Positions 1 to 11,275 of a DNA stretch of 64,000 nt are shown in pieces. The notes under the pieces were generated by a model that was not told where the DNA came from, ran no database searches, and was given only the letters and a program-made list of their open reading frames with translations. A program made the position numbers and the translations under genes. The stretch lies in assembly GCF_032362555.1 (NCBI RefSeq), contig NC_083505.1:9043501-9107500 (forward strand), given 5' to 3'. Numbering within the stretch: the stretch's first letter is position 1; each line of letters starts with the position of its first letter. This DNA is from Amyelois transitella (Eukaryota; Arthropoda; Insecta; Lepidoptera; Pyralidae).

Positions 1-2214
1 ATAAAGATTAATAGTTTTTTCAAATATTTTCACAGCATGTAAGTTAGTTAATGCTCAGTCGTAATCATATTTGAAGCCAATAGCTGGGAATGCAATGAAG
101 AATTTGCGTTCTCATTAGTTCGTATAATACACTTTGAAACAGTGACGGGGTATTATCAAAACCTCACAGAAATATGTGTTAACTTTTACCTCTCTGTTAA
201 CATTTGCTTCTTCGTTCGTCCAAAATTCGGCATGACTGATGATGATGACTCTATTATTTCCAACCTGACTCTAGGAAAAAAGAATATTGTCCGTCATTGA
301 TATGTCAGACCTCTGAACGCCATGGTTAGTCCGTTTTAGGGAGTGGTTCTGTAGTTGCATTACTGTAATCTGACAGCAGCAATCGTGTAATTTAATGAAC
401 ACTTCCCTAATCGAGTGACGAGCTGAAAGCCGCCCGCTCGGACGAAAAATAACATTAAAATAGGATTTTCAATTTAAGTTGTTCCCTTCAGTTTTTGAAC
501 TTTAAAATTGAATCGTCACAATGGAAACCGTAAACTTTTATCTAAACTGAAGGCGAATATATTTATTTTTCCACTATTTTTATAAAAGTAAATATTACGA
601 CGAGATCTATTAGTGTGAATTTCTTAGTTGTGCCATTAGGAACACTCATCTGGGATACCACAACTATTTACAACAGTAGTTGTGATTAGTTGTGCTATTC
701 GTATTAAAAACACATAACTGGAATGGCACATCTAGTTGTGCATATTAGTTCGTCCACGAGGAAAACGTGGTGAAATTAAGTACTTTTCGGAAACTCTTTT
801 AGAAATTTATACATAAGCAAATTGTCATAGTAAATTAAGCTTTACCTATACTTATATTTCTAGTTAAGCTTGGTATTTGTATATACCTAATATTTTGCCT
901 AAGATGTAGTTGGTCTAGCCGTTGTTACTTCACCAGCCTTCTGGCAACTTTCCAGGTGCATTAAACATACAACAATTGCACTTGTAATTTGCAACGTGGA
1001 TATGGAATAGTATTAAGTAAAATAACTAACAATGAAATCAATTTAACTAAACCACATAACTTGAATGAGCGAAAATTCAGTAAATAAGCTTGTAAAAATG
1101 CATAGGTATATAGTCCACCCTGAATAATTAATATCACACGTGTTCATTTATATATAACTAACTTTTGCCCGCAAATGATAATTAAAAACAAACATCATGG
1201 ATTTCTTCAGTGGCTTAACCATGAAGAGGTAATAAACAAACTTACTTTCGCATTTATAATATTGGATTATAATATATTTTATGCGGTAACGAAATTACTG
1301 GTAACGTAGCAATTTTAATTGCTATAGATATCGCATCGTTCATATAGCGGAATTAGTCGCACTTCACAGCCTCGCGCTATAATTTGAGTATAATCTGTGC
1401 TTGCGTAGGCCATATTTAGGTCATGCAAATAAACACAACGTGAAATGCATTCTTTATGTTCTTTTAGGATTTGATGACAGGCGCCGATGGCGGCTGATGA
1501 CGGAGGGACCGATTGCCGAGTGAGGGAGCTATTTGCGTCTTCAGCTGACGTCCACACATTATCCCACCGATCCTACCTAAAATATACGACATTTGGTACG
1601 GGACCATTTTACACGTTGATCACCAATTTATCAAAAATGTTTCCGTCCTTTTGCTATTTTTCCGTCAAAATGTTCATATTGGCTATTAAATTCAATGTCC
1701 ATACTTGCACAAAGTTGTAACTGATATTTTTATCATAGCGTATTTTGTCACCCCGCTCTCAAACAAGTAATTTATTGTTGCTATAGTTGCAGTAAAAAGA
1801 TATGGTCAAAGTACAGATTGCCCTCAACCAATCTGTGGGTAAAGGTCTACAGTCACATGCCCACCTAACACCAGGCCTTGCAGATTGCACTAGGAATTTT
1901 TGGTGCTTATTACTGGAATTAATTTTTTATTCATTCATTCAATCATGCATACCTATTACCTGATTGACTATTCTATCTATGTTCATATAGAGTATGACTT
2001 TATATTCCTATAAAACGAAATTAAATAAAATATAAATCCAATAGCATCGACATTCACCCGTTTTCTGCTTGCTCAAGATGGATGAGGAAAAGGTTAATAA
2101 CGAAACGCGCCGTCCAAATTGATCGTCTGTTGAATTCCCGCTAAAACAACCTTATGTACGGTCAATTAACTTAGTATCTATATACGAAATTAAAAAAAAA
2201 TATGGCTTATAGTT
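1..2214. other. Gene-free AT-rich stretch
   Basis: I see no coding exon with usable splice sites and no repeat I can name here. The short reading frames near 1315-1720 overlap on both strands and show no family resemblance, so I treat them as chance. Confidence 0.5.
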
Positions 2215-2320
2215 CTGGTTGCGTTCTCACCTATCTGAAGAGGAGCCCGGGGTCCTGATTTGATAAGTCAGGTTTTTACACAACCGTTGCCAGGGAGTTA
2301 ACGTAACGTGAGAGAATAAT

Positions 2321-2578
2321 GTGTCGTGTTTCCCGGCGCTTTAGAATAGAATCACTCCAAATCTTCCCATGGATAAAAGGCGGCTAAGTGAAAGGCTAAT
2401 AACTTGTGATTCTTCTTATAGGCGATGGGCTAGAAACCTGTCACTATTTCAATCTCAATTCCATTATTTAGCCATAGAGCTAAAAGTGAGCTTTCAGTGT
2501 ATTCAAGGCTGTTGGCTATGTGTAGCCAGCAAGGGATACCTTAGATAACAGATAAGGGACGTGACTATGTTTATATAT
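2321..2578 (+). repeat. RTE-tailed SINE-like repeat, diverged copy
   Basis: An old member of the SINE-like family found throughout the window. It starts near the diverged GTGTCGTGTTTCCCGGCGC head. It then carries the GGCGATGGGCTAG core, a CTGTCACTATT block, a stretch matching GTCTTTTCAAGACTGTTGGC in other copies, and ends near GGGACGTGACTATG. The closest full comparison is 63730-63960. The sequence just upstream (about 2225-2300) resembles parts of 20460-20540 and 47085-47170, another dispersed repeat I cannot name. Confidence 0.6.
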
Positions 2579-3684
2579 ATTTATTTAAAACTTTATTTCA
2601 CATAAAAAGTACAAAAGGCGGACATAAATGCCGTTTGACATTCTCTACCAAACTACCAACTAACCAAACAGTAAAACTTAGAAAGTTAGTGGTGCGAAGC
2701 GCACATGCGTTCTGCAAAATACGTTCATTATAAACAAAATACATATAAAATTTATACATATATGTATATTAAATTATTTACAAACAGAGACTTTCCAGAA
2801 ATGACAACCGAATGTTTCAAAGTAATTTGCGTATATGATTTAAATTGTAGGCAAAGTCATCTGAAAAACCAGCTGAGAAGCGTCAAGTAAATGAACAAAG
2901 GCAGAGGTTTTAAGCCCCAATTAATATTTGCATGGTACTTGGCAAGGCCGCTAACGAGCCTGGCCGACGGCGTTATTGCTTACCTATGTGTGCCACTCTA
3001 AAAAGGTCAAATAAACCTAAATCAGCGTTTTTATCCCAGTCCTTTTGTAATGACTGGCATTTTAAAATTTATTCTTGGAAAGGAATTTCGGTTCATTGAT
3101 GCTGCATTGCAACATTTAGTAGTCCTCAAAATTTCGCTAAGGTTAATTTTAATTTCAAGTTAATATTTTTTAAGAGAGATTTAAATGAAATTATCAGAAA
3201 TTATTTTAGTAAGTATATCAGTTGCAGTCTTTTATACCGCGGGGAATTTCGTAGAGAATCTACGATTACACAGCGTTACATATACATGCTACAGTGCTAC
3301 AAAGGGATGGGAGGGGAGCGACAGCAACTGTAACTGCAACGAATACCTACTATGTTGCGAAACGCAGGTCTAAATAATAATAAACTTAAACATCACTGAT
3401 GATTGAGCTTATCAACATTATTAATATGTGTATATATATAATTTGTGTTCTGTTTTCTGATTTTCTTTTTCTTATATAAAGAGTTCCTTTATTTTTCACA
3501 ATGATCCGTGGTCAACGAGCGAGTGTAAACCAGCGGGCTACTGCTCCATCTGCACTGTTCTTCTACCGCCAACACATTATCATTGTTAACACGCCAACTA
3601 CCATCACAATACACACTGACAGATTTTGTATTCTAGTAGGAGAGCATATTATGGTGGATATTAACCGCGTTGCGAGGTTGCGTT
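2579..3684. other. Intergenic; possible repeat 3' end at 2580-2700
   Basis: Positions 2580-2660 (TTTATTTCACATAAAAAGTACAAAAGGCGG and following, described in part) look like a dispersed lepidopteran repeat end, recalled from general familiarity only. The rest holds no recognisable gene except the weak small-peptide candidate at 3185-3373. Confidence 0.3.
3185..3373 (+). CDS. Candidate small secreted cysteine-containing peptide (62 aa), doubtful
   Basis: An ATG-to-stop frame of 62 codons. The first ~20 residues (MKLSEIILVSISVAVFYTAG) resemble a signal peptide: a lysine near the start, then a hydrophobic run ending in small residues. The remaining ~42 residues contain five cysteines, including an N-C-N-C-N pair and a terminal CC. 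An odd cysteine number is unusual for a disulfide-knotted peptide, and I recognise no family. A GTAAGT and a CAG lie inside the signal-like stretch but are too close to be a real intron. The next 120 bases give no clear poly(A) signal. It may be a chance frame or the remnant of a multi-exon gene. Confidence 0.2.
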   Translation: MKLSEIILVSISVAVFYTAGNFVENLRLHSVTYTCYSATKGWEGSDSNCNCNEYLLCCETQV

Positions 3685-3685
3685 T

Positions 3686-3898
3686 TTATCGTACCTGTTG
3701 AAATGTTTGGTTGTTTTTTAATTCAATTGCCTCACGAATTAACCTCGGGTAAAAATGTCCTTCGTTATACAGTACCTGCGTGCGAAGAAATTTTATCCAG
3801 TGATTTGCGCCTGATTCCAGTAGATGTTTCGCTACGGCCGACTTATTAGTTTGTCGGTTTTTTACAGCTGCAATATAAGTATAATACCCTTTCCGCAA
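3686..3898 (-). pseudogene. Penelope-like retroelement fragment (GIY-YIG endonuclease C-terminal part)
   Basis: Reading the minus strand, the frame contains KSAVAKHLLESG followed by about 15 residues and then FYPRLIREAIELKNN. Arrangement and wording fit the C-terminal half of the GIY-YIG endonuclease of Penelope-like elements, where a 'SAVAEH...' stretch precedes 'RLIREAIEI'. The N-terminal GIY and YIG strands are not readable upstream (3900-4100, minus) because of stops, and no reverse transcriptase is found nearby, so this is a dead remnant. The call depends on recalled family sequence and should be treated as probable. Confidence 0.55.
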
Positions 3899-4049
3899 CG
3901 GACCGCTTCTCTAGGCTTAAGTTGGAATTACCGCAACTGCAATCCACCTGGGGTTTGCAACAGTAAGATATTTTTTGGCGGTTGGTATGGACAACCTCTT
4001 CAGTCTAGTGCCCACTTTGTTCGTCACACCTTTAACATGGGTATGTAAG

Positions 4050-7000
4050 TACACCGGCTGTCTGCTGACCTCCTTGTGTTAACGACCACTTCTCCATATC
4101 TTGCATCTCAAATTCATCTGGTATCGTTATTAGTAAGTACCTCCTGAACATAATCTAACTCACGCTCAAACTGACCAGGGTCACAAATATCTATTATGCT
4201 CTGTTCTTGAGTGACGTCAGAACGGCCTACAAGGGTTGGTGACTGGTGATGGGACGTAGCAAGCAGTATTTATCCATCTCAGTGTGTGTGTAGGTTTATG
4301 GTAAAGACGGTGAGACAACGATCCATCTGGTCTTACGGTGATCTTTCGGTCTATTCAGTAAAGGCAACGATCTGTTCTTTTCCAACTCAAAAGTAAATTT
4401 GAGTTTTGGATAAATAGATTTAAGGTATTGCACACATAGATCTACTTCGGCTTTATCTCCTTTTGCAAAGATTATAGTTCACATATCTTTATGATCTTAG
4501 GGCCCAGATCAAGAGCTTACTTCGAAATATTCCATCCAGATATTATTAGCAAGTTCTGTATAATAGGTAATATTGGCCATAAAAAAGAAAATAATTATCA
4601 TCCAAGCATTTACATAAATTATATTATAATTAAAATACAATGTACTCGTAACTACAAATGTATATTTAGAGTAATGTTTTATTACGGATGGTGGATGTTG
4701 TGTTGTTACTTACAGAGTTTAGTGAGTTGTATACCTCCTAAGGGTGTTGTGAATCCTTATATGTTTAACTACAAACCGTTACAAATGCTGCGAATATGTC
4801 CCGTGCGAAATAATCCTAACTAATTTTTGAATTAATATTATTTGCTATAAAAATAAATAGCAAATATAAAATTTATTCAAACTGCACCAAGAAGAGAAAA
4901 AATATAAGTAAATAAACAATATAAGAGATTTATTTTAAAACAGCTTCGTTTATTTTAAAATGATGATCCTTAAATGATAGATCACTTTAATAAAACTGCG
5001 CTGAAAACATCATATCGAAACATTTTAATTTTGAGTTAGTCCATTTTGTGGTCCAACTTTGATAACACATTCAGACAAATTTTTCGGCATAATATAAACG
5101 CTATAAATTATTAAAATACACGAAAATGTTAAGAAGTTTTAAAGCAAATCCACTCATACTTATATATCTATACTTTTATACCAAAGCGCCGACGTAACGA
5201 GATTTTTCAGAAAATTTGATTCCCGGCAATTTTCCTTGCGGAATGGATTATTTTTCCGGAGACGCGACGCGTTAGCGTGATTTAATATCAACCCTACAAC
5301 AATTTAAATATTTCTCGCAAGATTTATTATTTCAGATCAAATGTAGGTTTTGGATTTAATTGGATTGTATATATATATGTATAATAATAATATAAAAGTG
5401 ATTTACAATCATCACAGGAAATAATAGTAGGTAGGTAGGTATACTCTCTGTGATATATATTACCTGTGATGATTGCAAAACACTTTTATATTTATTTTAA
5501 GTTTTTCGGGTTACGAAGTCATAAAATTGGGGTTTCAAGGGGGCGACTTATACAAAAAATTCCAGTTCAGAAGTTTTGTTCCTATTTATTGTCCTGAATA
5601 AAAATAAGTAAGGCAGATCTTTGCATAGTACTAACACTTACTTTTTAGGTCGCCTTGTCATACAATGCGTCATTAATCTGTATATTTATTATATGCTGGA
5701 AACCACATGACTATGAAATTTATAAACGAATACCTTTACTGATTTATGTATATTGATTAAATTTTAAACACCAAAAGATTTTGCGTATTTATTAATCATA
5801 AAAACACGTTTCGCTTGATAGGTAATATTTTTTGAGTAAAATTCTGTTGCTACAAAATGATTGAGCGCGATCGCGCGTGAAATAGCATCTCAATCTTGAA
5901 TTCAGTCTAACATTTCTGTCTAACAAGAACATGATAGGCCGATGCGAGATATAAATGTAGGTATTACATTTTCTTTAGAACATTTTTTTAAAAGTTATAT
6001 TTTGTGAAGATTCAATATTTTTTTTATTTAATAGTTTTCATAGGTTATCCTAAAACTAAACAACTACAAATAGTATCACTAAAATTACTATCACTAGACA
6101 AGCAAACATTGTTGCTGTCCAATTAGAAGAAATGGAGTTCCTGGTTGCTGAATTTAGTCCATGTTTTCTTACCTCCGAGTTCAGACTCATACTCACTAAA
6201 ATATTCATTCGATCCTGAAATAAACGTTGCAAATGTTGACGGCCGAGTATCCTTCACTATGAAACTGGTTCAGTGTAAATTTCTATTTAGATACTTATAT
6301 TTAGTTTGACGTAACGATAGCTTCCCCTTTATCAAAAAGGGTGACGTCAAATACACTTTGGTGGAAAATAAATGAATGAAAGAGTAAAATTATTTCTTTA
6401 TTTGCCCAAGCCCGGCCCAATTTATTGTTGGGTCCCAGGACGCTGATTAAAATGCATAGATAACAATAGACATTGCAGATCAAACATTTTTGTTCTTTGT
6501 GTTTATAACAAAGGACAATGGTGACGCAGAGCTACTGAATTGAGAGTTACTCCTTGTTCTATACCTATGTATATTTAATAATGAACTGAACAAAAAAATG
6601 TCTTGACTCTTTGCAAATGTAGGTAAATGTAGTATTTTTTGGGTGGCACAAAACTGTAAAGAAGGCTCACAGGAGTGATTCCGTGACATTTAGTGTCGTG
6701 ACTCTTAGTAGTGTCGGCGCCCGCTAGAGAGCTCGTCAGAGGGCTCACAGAGCACTAATTGTCAGTAGCTCTGTTTTCTAATACAAAAATTTGATAACAC
6801 AGATCATGACGCCTTAAATATATTAAAGCACTAAAAAAACTTTCGAACCCAATTTTCACAAATTTATTTTAATTAATAGAATAACTTTTTCTGGCTATAT
6901 TGTATTCATTAATGTTTCTATCCTTGTGCTCGACTCTTAACACAAGTTTAGAAATCACATAGATATTGAGCTAGTCTCAAAATAGATTAGAGTCAGTTAA

Positions 7001-7095
7001 ATGATAATAATGCCTCTCATAGATCAAATACATGGGTTTGTTCTATACTAATCTAATAATAATACGTGTATTATTATTAGATAACACGTGAAGAA
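4050..7095. other. Gene-free stretch apart from a hairpin at 5391-5490
   Basis: No gene is recognised. The 110-codon frame at 4491-4823 ends in a cysteine/proline-containing tail, but it has no recognisable domain, no signal peptide and no convincing splice context, so it is not called. Confidence 0.45.
5391..5490. repeat. Imperfect inverted repeat (hairpin, MITE-like)
   Basis: The left arm at about 5391-5418 reads TATAAAAGTG then ATTTACAATCATCACAGG. The right arm at about 5463-5490 is its reverse complement with a few mismatches (CCTGTGATGATTGCAAAACAC then TTTTATA). About 44 bases of loop lie between, including a GTAG tandem repeat. No target duplication was found. Confidence 0.55.
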
Positions 7096-7225
7096 AATTT
7101 TTTGAATCTCAATTCTATAATTAAGCCAAATAGCTGAACGTGGCCATTCAGTCTTTTCAAGACTGTTGGCCTTGTCTACCCCGCAAGGGATATAGACGTG
7201 TGTATGTGTATGTATGTATGTACGT
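7096..7225 (+). repeat. RTE-tailed SINE-like repeat, 5'-truncated
   Basis: This copy begins at TTTTTTGAATCTCAATTC. It continues through GCTGAACGTGGCC, GTCTTTTCAAGACTGTTGGC and CTACCCCGCAAGGGATATAG, and ends in a TGTATG microsatellite. Its 3' half matches the other family members closely. Confidence 0.8.
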
Positions 7226-8156
7226 GAAGAAACCCATGCATTTGACTGACCATTGTTAAAATGGTCGTGATATATGTGATACCTACTGTGCCTACTTAAA
7301 AATATGTAGAGCACACCATCTGATCACTATTTATTTCGCGCTCATCAGTTGTGTTGTTGCCAGTTATCCACATTGCACTTAAAGCAACTAGTAGGTAAAA
7401 AAAAACTAACTCTCAAGCTTTTGTCGCAGTGAAGCGTTGACAGCGCTTCAGAAGAATTTTGTACACCTGTAAAATCTTTCTTTCTTGTCACAGTGTGGTT
7501 CCAATTGTATTCCTTTGACTAAGCCTTAAGCCATTGAAGTGTTTCTTCTTTACTTAAGGGGTTTTTAACGGTAATAATATCATATTTAATCTGTGTCAAA
7601 AGGGGGCCGAACCGACTTAGAACGTACTCAGGGGGCTGAGTACCGCGTGTCATTGTCACTCTTGCTAGAGCAGAGACGATGTCTCTTTGATGGAAATTAA
7701 ATACGCGAAAGTATGCTTCTTAGAATCTGTCATATTTTAAAATAAATTGAAGAATCTAACTTAAATTTTCGAAGCTAATAAAATGAAGAGTTATTTCAGT
7801 ATGGCTATATTGTCACTTCGTCTGCAGTTTGGTTATGAAATGGTTTTTAGTAATTTTTAAAATGCTCGTTCTCTCTCTCTCAAAAAATATGTAAGTTTCA
7901 GAAAACGATCTTAGAAGATAAACCATGGAACTCTCCTTACATTATTACAATCAAATTTATCTTTTATTCAACAATTTTTATTGGAGTGGTTTGAATCAGT
8001 CAGTTTATTTGTTTTAATATAAGTATTAACCTAGTACTACGGTACCTATTAGTAAGTAATAGGTAGGTAGTTATCTTGTTTATAGGTAGTTTAGTAATGA
8101 ACATTTTGTCGAGCAGAATTGGCATTTTTACAATGCATATATCACGAAAATATTTA
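7226..8156. other. Gene-free stretch
   Basis: AT-rich sequence without a recognisable gene or repeat. A CT microsatellite lies near 7870-7882, and short TAGGTA repeats near 8040-8080. Confidence 0.45.
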
Positions 8157-8785
8157 ATACATACATAATCACGCCTCTTTCCCGGAGGGGTAGGCGATCT
8201 CTGTATACTTCCTTCGCTTCATCCACATTCATAACTCTTTTCATGCAAGCTCTGCGGTTTCGGGTACTCTTGACCTGACCCTTTGCCTGAACGTCCTTAA
8301 TTTGATCAAGATACGTTCGTCTAGGCCTACCCACTTCGACCTTTCCCTCCACACTCTCCATGTATACCTATCTGATTAGTCAATCTGCTTTCATTCATCC
8401 TCTCCACATGACCAAACCATCTTAACATACCTTTTTTCTATTCCTGTAACTAACGCGGGTATCAAGGCCTAGCTAAGGAAAATTTGTAATAAAATGAAAA
8501 ATATCCAACATAATGAACAACTTTTATTATGAATCAGTCATGTACTTAAATTACTACAAAGTTTAAACAAAAAATAGCTTCTCTAGCTTAAAACCAAAAC
8601 AATATATAACTTTTTTAAAAACGCAATCTGTGGGCCTTATTATACTAGAGTAGAATAAAAAGGACTATACTTTAAACTATTCAAAAATCAACTTAAACTA
8701 CGTTAATTGGTATTCTTGAGATCAATAATCATTAACATAAAGCAACAGGAAGCTTAGTAGTCTTAGAAAATTAAATAAATTGTCC

Positions 8786-8931
8786 TTATTCACATCCATC
8801 AGGACATTGAAAGTCATCAGCATCTTCTGCAGTCAAACCGACACACTCTTCGTGGTACCACTTGGAGCAACGCGAGCATTGCATCGTCCATTCTATCTTC
8901 TTTGCAGGCACGACAGTACCAACTCACTTGT
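8786..8931 (-). pseudogene. PHD-like zinc-finger tail of a pogo-type transposase, frameshifted
   Basis: Read on the minus strand, one frame gives WYCRACKEDRMDDAM. The adjacent frame gives MQCSRCSKWYHEECVGLTAE followed by DADDFQCPDGCE and a stop at 8786-8788. Together these show the C-x2-C, C-x2-C, W-Y-H-x2-C and F-x-C-P-x2-C spacing of the PHD finger found at the C terminus of some insect pogo-like transposases. One frameshift between the first and second cysteine pairs disables it. Confidence 0.65.
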
Positions 8932-9104
8932 TTTTGTGATTTATCTTTAATGGAAGTAGACTTTCTTGCAGATACGGTTTTAGCTTTCTTAGGATTTAAA
9001 GTCTTTTTAAACTTCTTTTTTTCTTTTCTACCTTTAAAGTTTTCGTCTTGTTTATTTTCTTACTTTTGTTACCTTTAACTGCTTTACTATTTATTTTCTC
9101 TTGA

Positions 9105-9278
9105 TTATATTTGTCCCAAACTTTTCTTTAAACTTCCCGACTGCAGATGATTTCTGATTGTTCTTCTAGGAACCTTATATTTCTCTGCAGCCTTAGACGC
9201 ACTCAAAGTTCCTCTTTGTACCACTCTAACAGCTGCGATCAGATCGTCTTCTGACCACAATGCCCGTTTGGGTGGCAT
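9105..9278 (-). pseudogene. pogo-type transposase N-terminal HTH (psq-like) fragment
   Basis: ATG at 9276-9278 opens a 57-codon frame starting MPPKRALWSEDDLIAAVRVV. It continues through ASKAAEKYKVPRRTIRNHL, the psq/CENP-B-type helix-turn-helix wording that opens pogo-family transposases, where it binds the terminal repeats. A stop follows at 9105-9107, and the next reading is lysine-rich and broken. The rest of the transposase is missing apart from the zinc finger at 8786-8931. It is the N-terminal stub of a dead transposase. Confidence 0.7.
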
Positions 9279-9938
9279 CGTGCAATACGTACATACTACC
9301 CACCTACAAACATCATAAAAACACGCTTCTACTTATATAGCAGTTTAAAAAAATAATAAGGCCTATAGTAAAATTGTATAGGCCTTAATATCCGCCAATC
9401 ACGGGTTTACAGAAAAGAATTATAATAAATGTTTCACAACTACAAGTCCTTTAATACGGTAACCTACGAACAAGCATACATTAATTAATAAACGGACATT
9501 CAATAAAGGTTTGTAAATATGATATTTTCAAAATAACTTACGTTTTATTGGAATACATTTTTTATAATTCTTGACGCGTGACCGCACCGCTGAATGATTT
9601 CGACGACGATTGCGAAATAGCGTTCGTCCGCTATTTCGCAGCGACTTGTATACGCTCTGAGCTTTTGTGAGTGTAACTTTGATCGTCGATTACTGTATTT
9701 CGTGCGTTTTTTGTTCCTTAGGCCTTATTGTCATCCTTAATACCCGCGGGTACCTTACATCTTCTTTCACATCACAACATTCCCTTATCACGCTGTTCCT
9801 TATCCGGTCACTCAATTTCATACCGAACATACTCCTTAACGCTGTCATTTCCACTGCATTTATTCTGCTTTCGTGCTTCTTTTGCCATACCCAACTTTCA
9901 CCCCCATACATTATTGTCGGGACCAAAACGCCTCTGAC

Positions 9939-10184
9939 GGCCTCTGTGGCGCAGCGGTAGTACGCTTGTCTGTGACACCGGAGGTCCCGGGTTCGAATCC
10001 TGGCCAGGGCATGATGAGAAAAGAACTTTTTCTGATTGGCCTGGGTCTTGGATGTTTATCTATATGAGTATTTATTATATAATAATAGTATCGTTGAGTT
10101 AGTATCTCGTAACACAAGTCTCGAACTTACTTCGAGGCTAACTCAATCAGTGTAATCTGTCCCGTAAAAAAAAAAAAAAAAAAA
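9939..10184 (+). mobile_element. tRNA-derived SINE with poly(A) tail, nested in the RTE copy
   Basis: The head is tRNA-like, with an A-box-like TGGCGCAGCGGTAG and a B-box GGTTCGAATCC, the pol III promoter arrangement. An unrelated body follows (TCTGATTGGCCTGGGTCTTG, then CTCGTAACACAAGTC and ACTTACTTCGAGG), ending in about 20 adenines. A second near-complete copy at 48636-48870 has the same head and body, so this is a dispersed SINE and not a functional tRNA gene. It splits the RTE sequence between 9938 and 10185. Confidence 0.9.
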
Positions 10185-10644
10185 TACGCACAGCCAGCCG
10201 AGCCTTTTTGGGAATTGTGACTGCTCATAAAGGCATGCAAACCATGTTCCCCGCGTTCACTCTCCTTTGAATATCACTATCACACTTGCCATCTGATGTA
10301 AACTTTGATCCTAGATATACAAACTCTTTCACTTGCTCAACTTTTTGTCCTCCAATTAAAATATTACATGTTGTCATTTCTTTCTCCATTTCAAAAACCA
10401 GTGTTTTATTTTTACTTACGTTCACTTTCATTCCTTTCTCATTCAAAGCTTCATGCGTACAGTTTACCATCTCCTGTAAATCTTCCGCTGATGACCTGAT
10501 GCCAGTATAACCTGATCGTCGGCATAGAGCCGACATTTGACGAGTAACTCATTCATCCTTTATCCACTTTCCGACTCTTTCATATCTGTCAAACAACTAT
10601 CAATAAGTAAATAATATTTACACAAATAAAGTTGGACTCGAAAA

Positions 10645-10745
10645 AAGTTCGACACTTGTGTTACGACATAGTAACTCAAAGATACTATATTTTATAATAA
10701 ATACTTATCTACATCCAAGACCCAGGACAATCAGAGAAAGTTTGT
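10645..10745 (-). repeat. tRNA-derived SINE body fragment
   Basis: The minus strand carries the body of the SINE seen at 9939-10184 (TCTGATTGTCCTGGGTCTTG, GATAAGTATTTATTATA, GAGTTACTATGTCGTAAC). The tRNA head and poly(A) tail are missing. Confidence 0.75.
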
Positions 10746-11216
10746 TTGAAAGCCTCGTTCTAGCTAAGCTAACCCACGCCTACACTAGATGGATACGCTT
10801 ATTCTTTTTGTGGTTTATTTCGACTTTCGTATCACAGAGATGTATTCTAAAGTGCTGAGCACCACACGAAATTTTATTTATATTATATATATATATATCT
10901 ACAACAAGAAAAACCAGCAAGAACTTAAGGAAACTTTGTACAAGGGCAGTAAGTACTTATTTTTAAAGAAATTTCCTCCAGTTTGTCGCAAAAGCAATGA
11001 AGTATAGCTTATTTTCAGTTTTCACTGCGACATATAAATATATGAAATCATATTGACTTGATGAGCCAGAATGACCTATTTCATCTCACGGGACAACCAG
11101 GCTAGCGATCTGTTAATAAAATTTCTGAAAATTTCATATCACCAGTTGAATATGAGAATTATAAAAAAATAATTATAAAAGTAGCTATTGTAGAGCTTCG
11201 ATAGGTTTGTTATCAT
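10746..11216. other. Gene-free stretch before the composite insertion
   Basis: I see only AT-rich sequence with a TATA microsatellite near 10880-10900 and no recognisable gene. Confidence 0.45.
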
Positions 11217-11275
11217 TATATTAGTATTTTAAATATAAACACATATAAGTACATTAGAACTAAGATCGAATTGAA
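11217..11275. repeat. Left copy of a 59-bp direct repeat (target-site duplication)
   Basis: These 59 bases are identical to 18705-18763. A few bases at either edge (TATA at the start, AA at the end) could belong to the insert, so the true duplication is 53-59 bp. The two copies bracket the BEL and RTE sequences together. Confidence 0.9.

Larger units (their letters stand above)
8453..9755 (-). mobile_element. pogo-type DNA transposon derivative, internally deleted, inserted in the RTE copy
   Basis: The insert interrupts an otherwise continuous RTE sequence, with TA at each side (8451-8452 and 9756-9757), the target duplication of the Tc1/mariner/pogo superfamily. Its ends share an inverted CGCGGGTATcAAGG motif; the right end carries about seven extra bases. 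On the minus strand it encodes a helix-turn-helix start (9105-9278) and a PHD-like zinc finger end (8786-8931). The catalytic DDE core that should lie between them is absent, with only lysine-rich coding remnants in its place. Internal hairpins occur at 9357-9387 and 9611-9640. The element is non-autonomous. Confidence 0.75.
8157..10606 (-). mobile_element. Old RTE-clade LINE copy (3' half), interrupted by two younger insertions
   Basis: The minus strand matches the 3' half of the RTE element at 38478-40034 in three blocks. Positions 8157-8452 are the 3' end, including the ATGT-type tail. Positions 9756-9938 carry the 'YGGESWVWQKKHESRINAVE' region. Positions 10185-10606 carry the 'VNVSKNKTLVFEMEKEM' and 'FVYLGSKFTSDGKCDSDI' region. 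Compared with the younger copies it has small deletions, for example near 8190 and 10235, and many substitutions. The first gap is filled by a DNA transposon (8453-9755) and the second by a tRNA-headed SINE (9939-10184), so this copy is the oldest layer. It cannot encode a protein. Confidence 0.9.

Noticed and set aside
4491-4823. A 110-codon frame
   Set aside because: AT-rich composition, no domain, no signal peptide and no clear exon structure.
9941-10012. A tRNA gene (A-box and B-box present)
   Set aside because: The sequence continues into a SINE body and poly(A) tail shared with 48636-48870, and the acceptor stem pairs poorly, so it is a SINE head.
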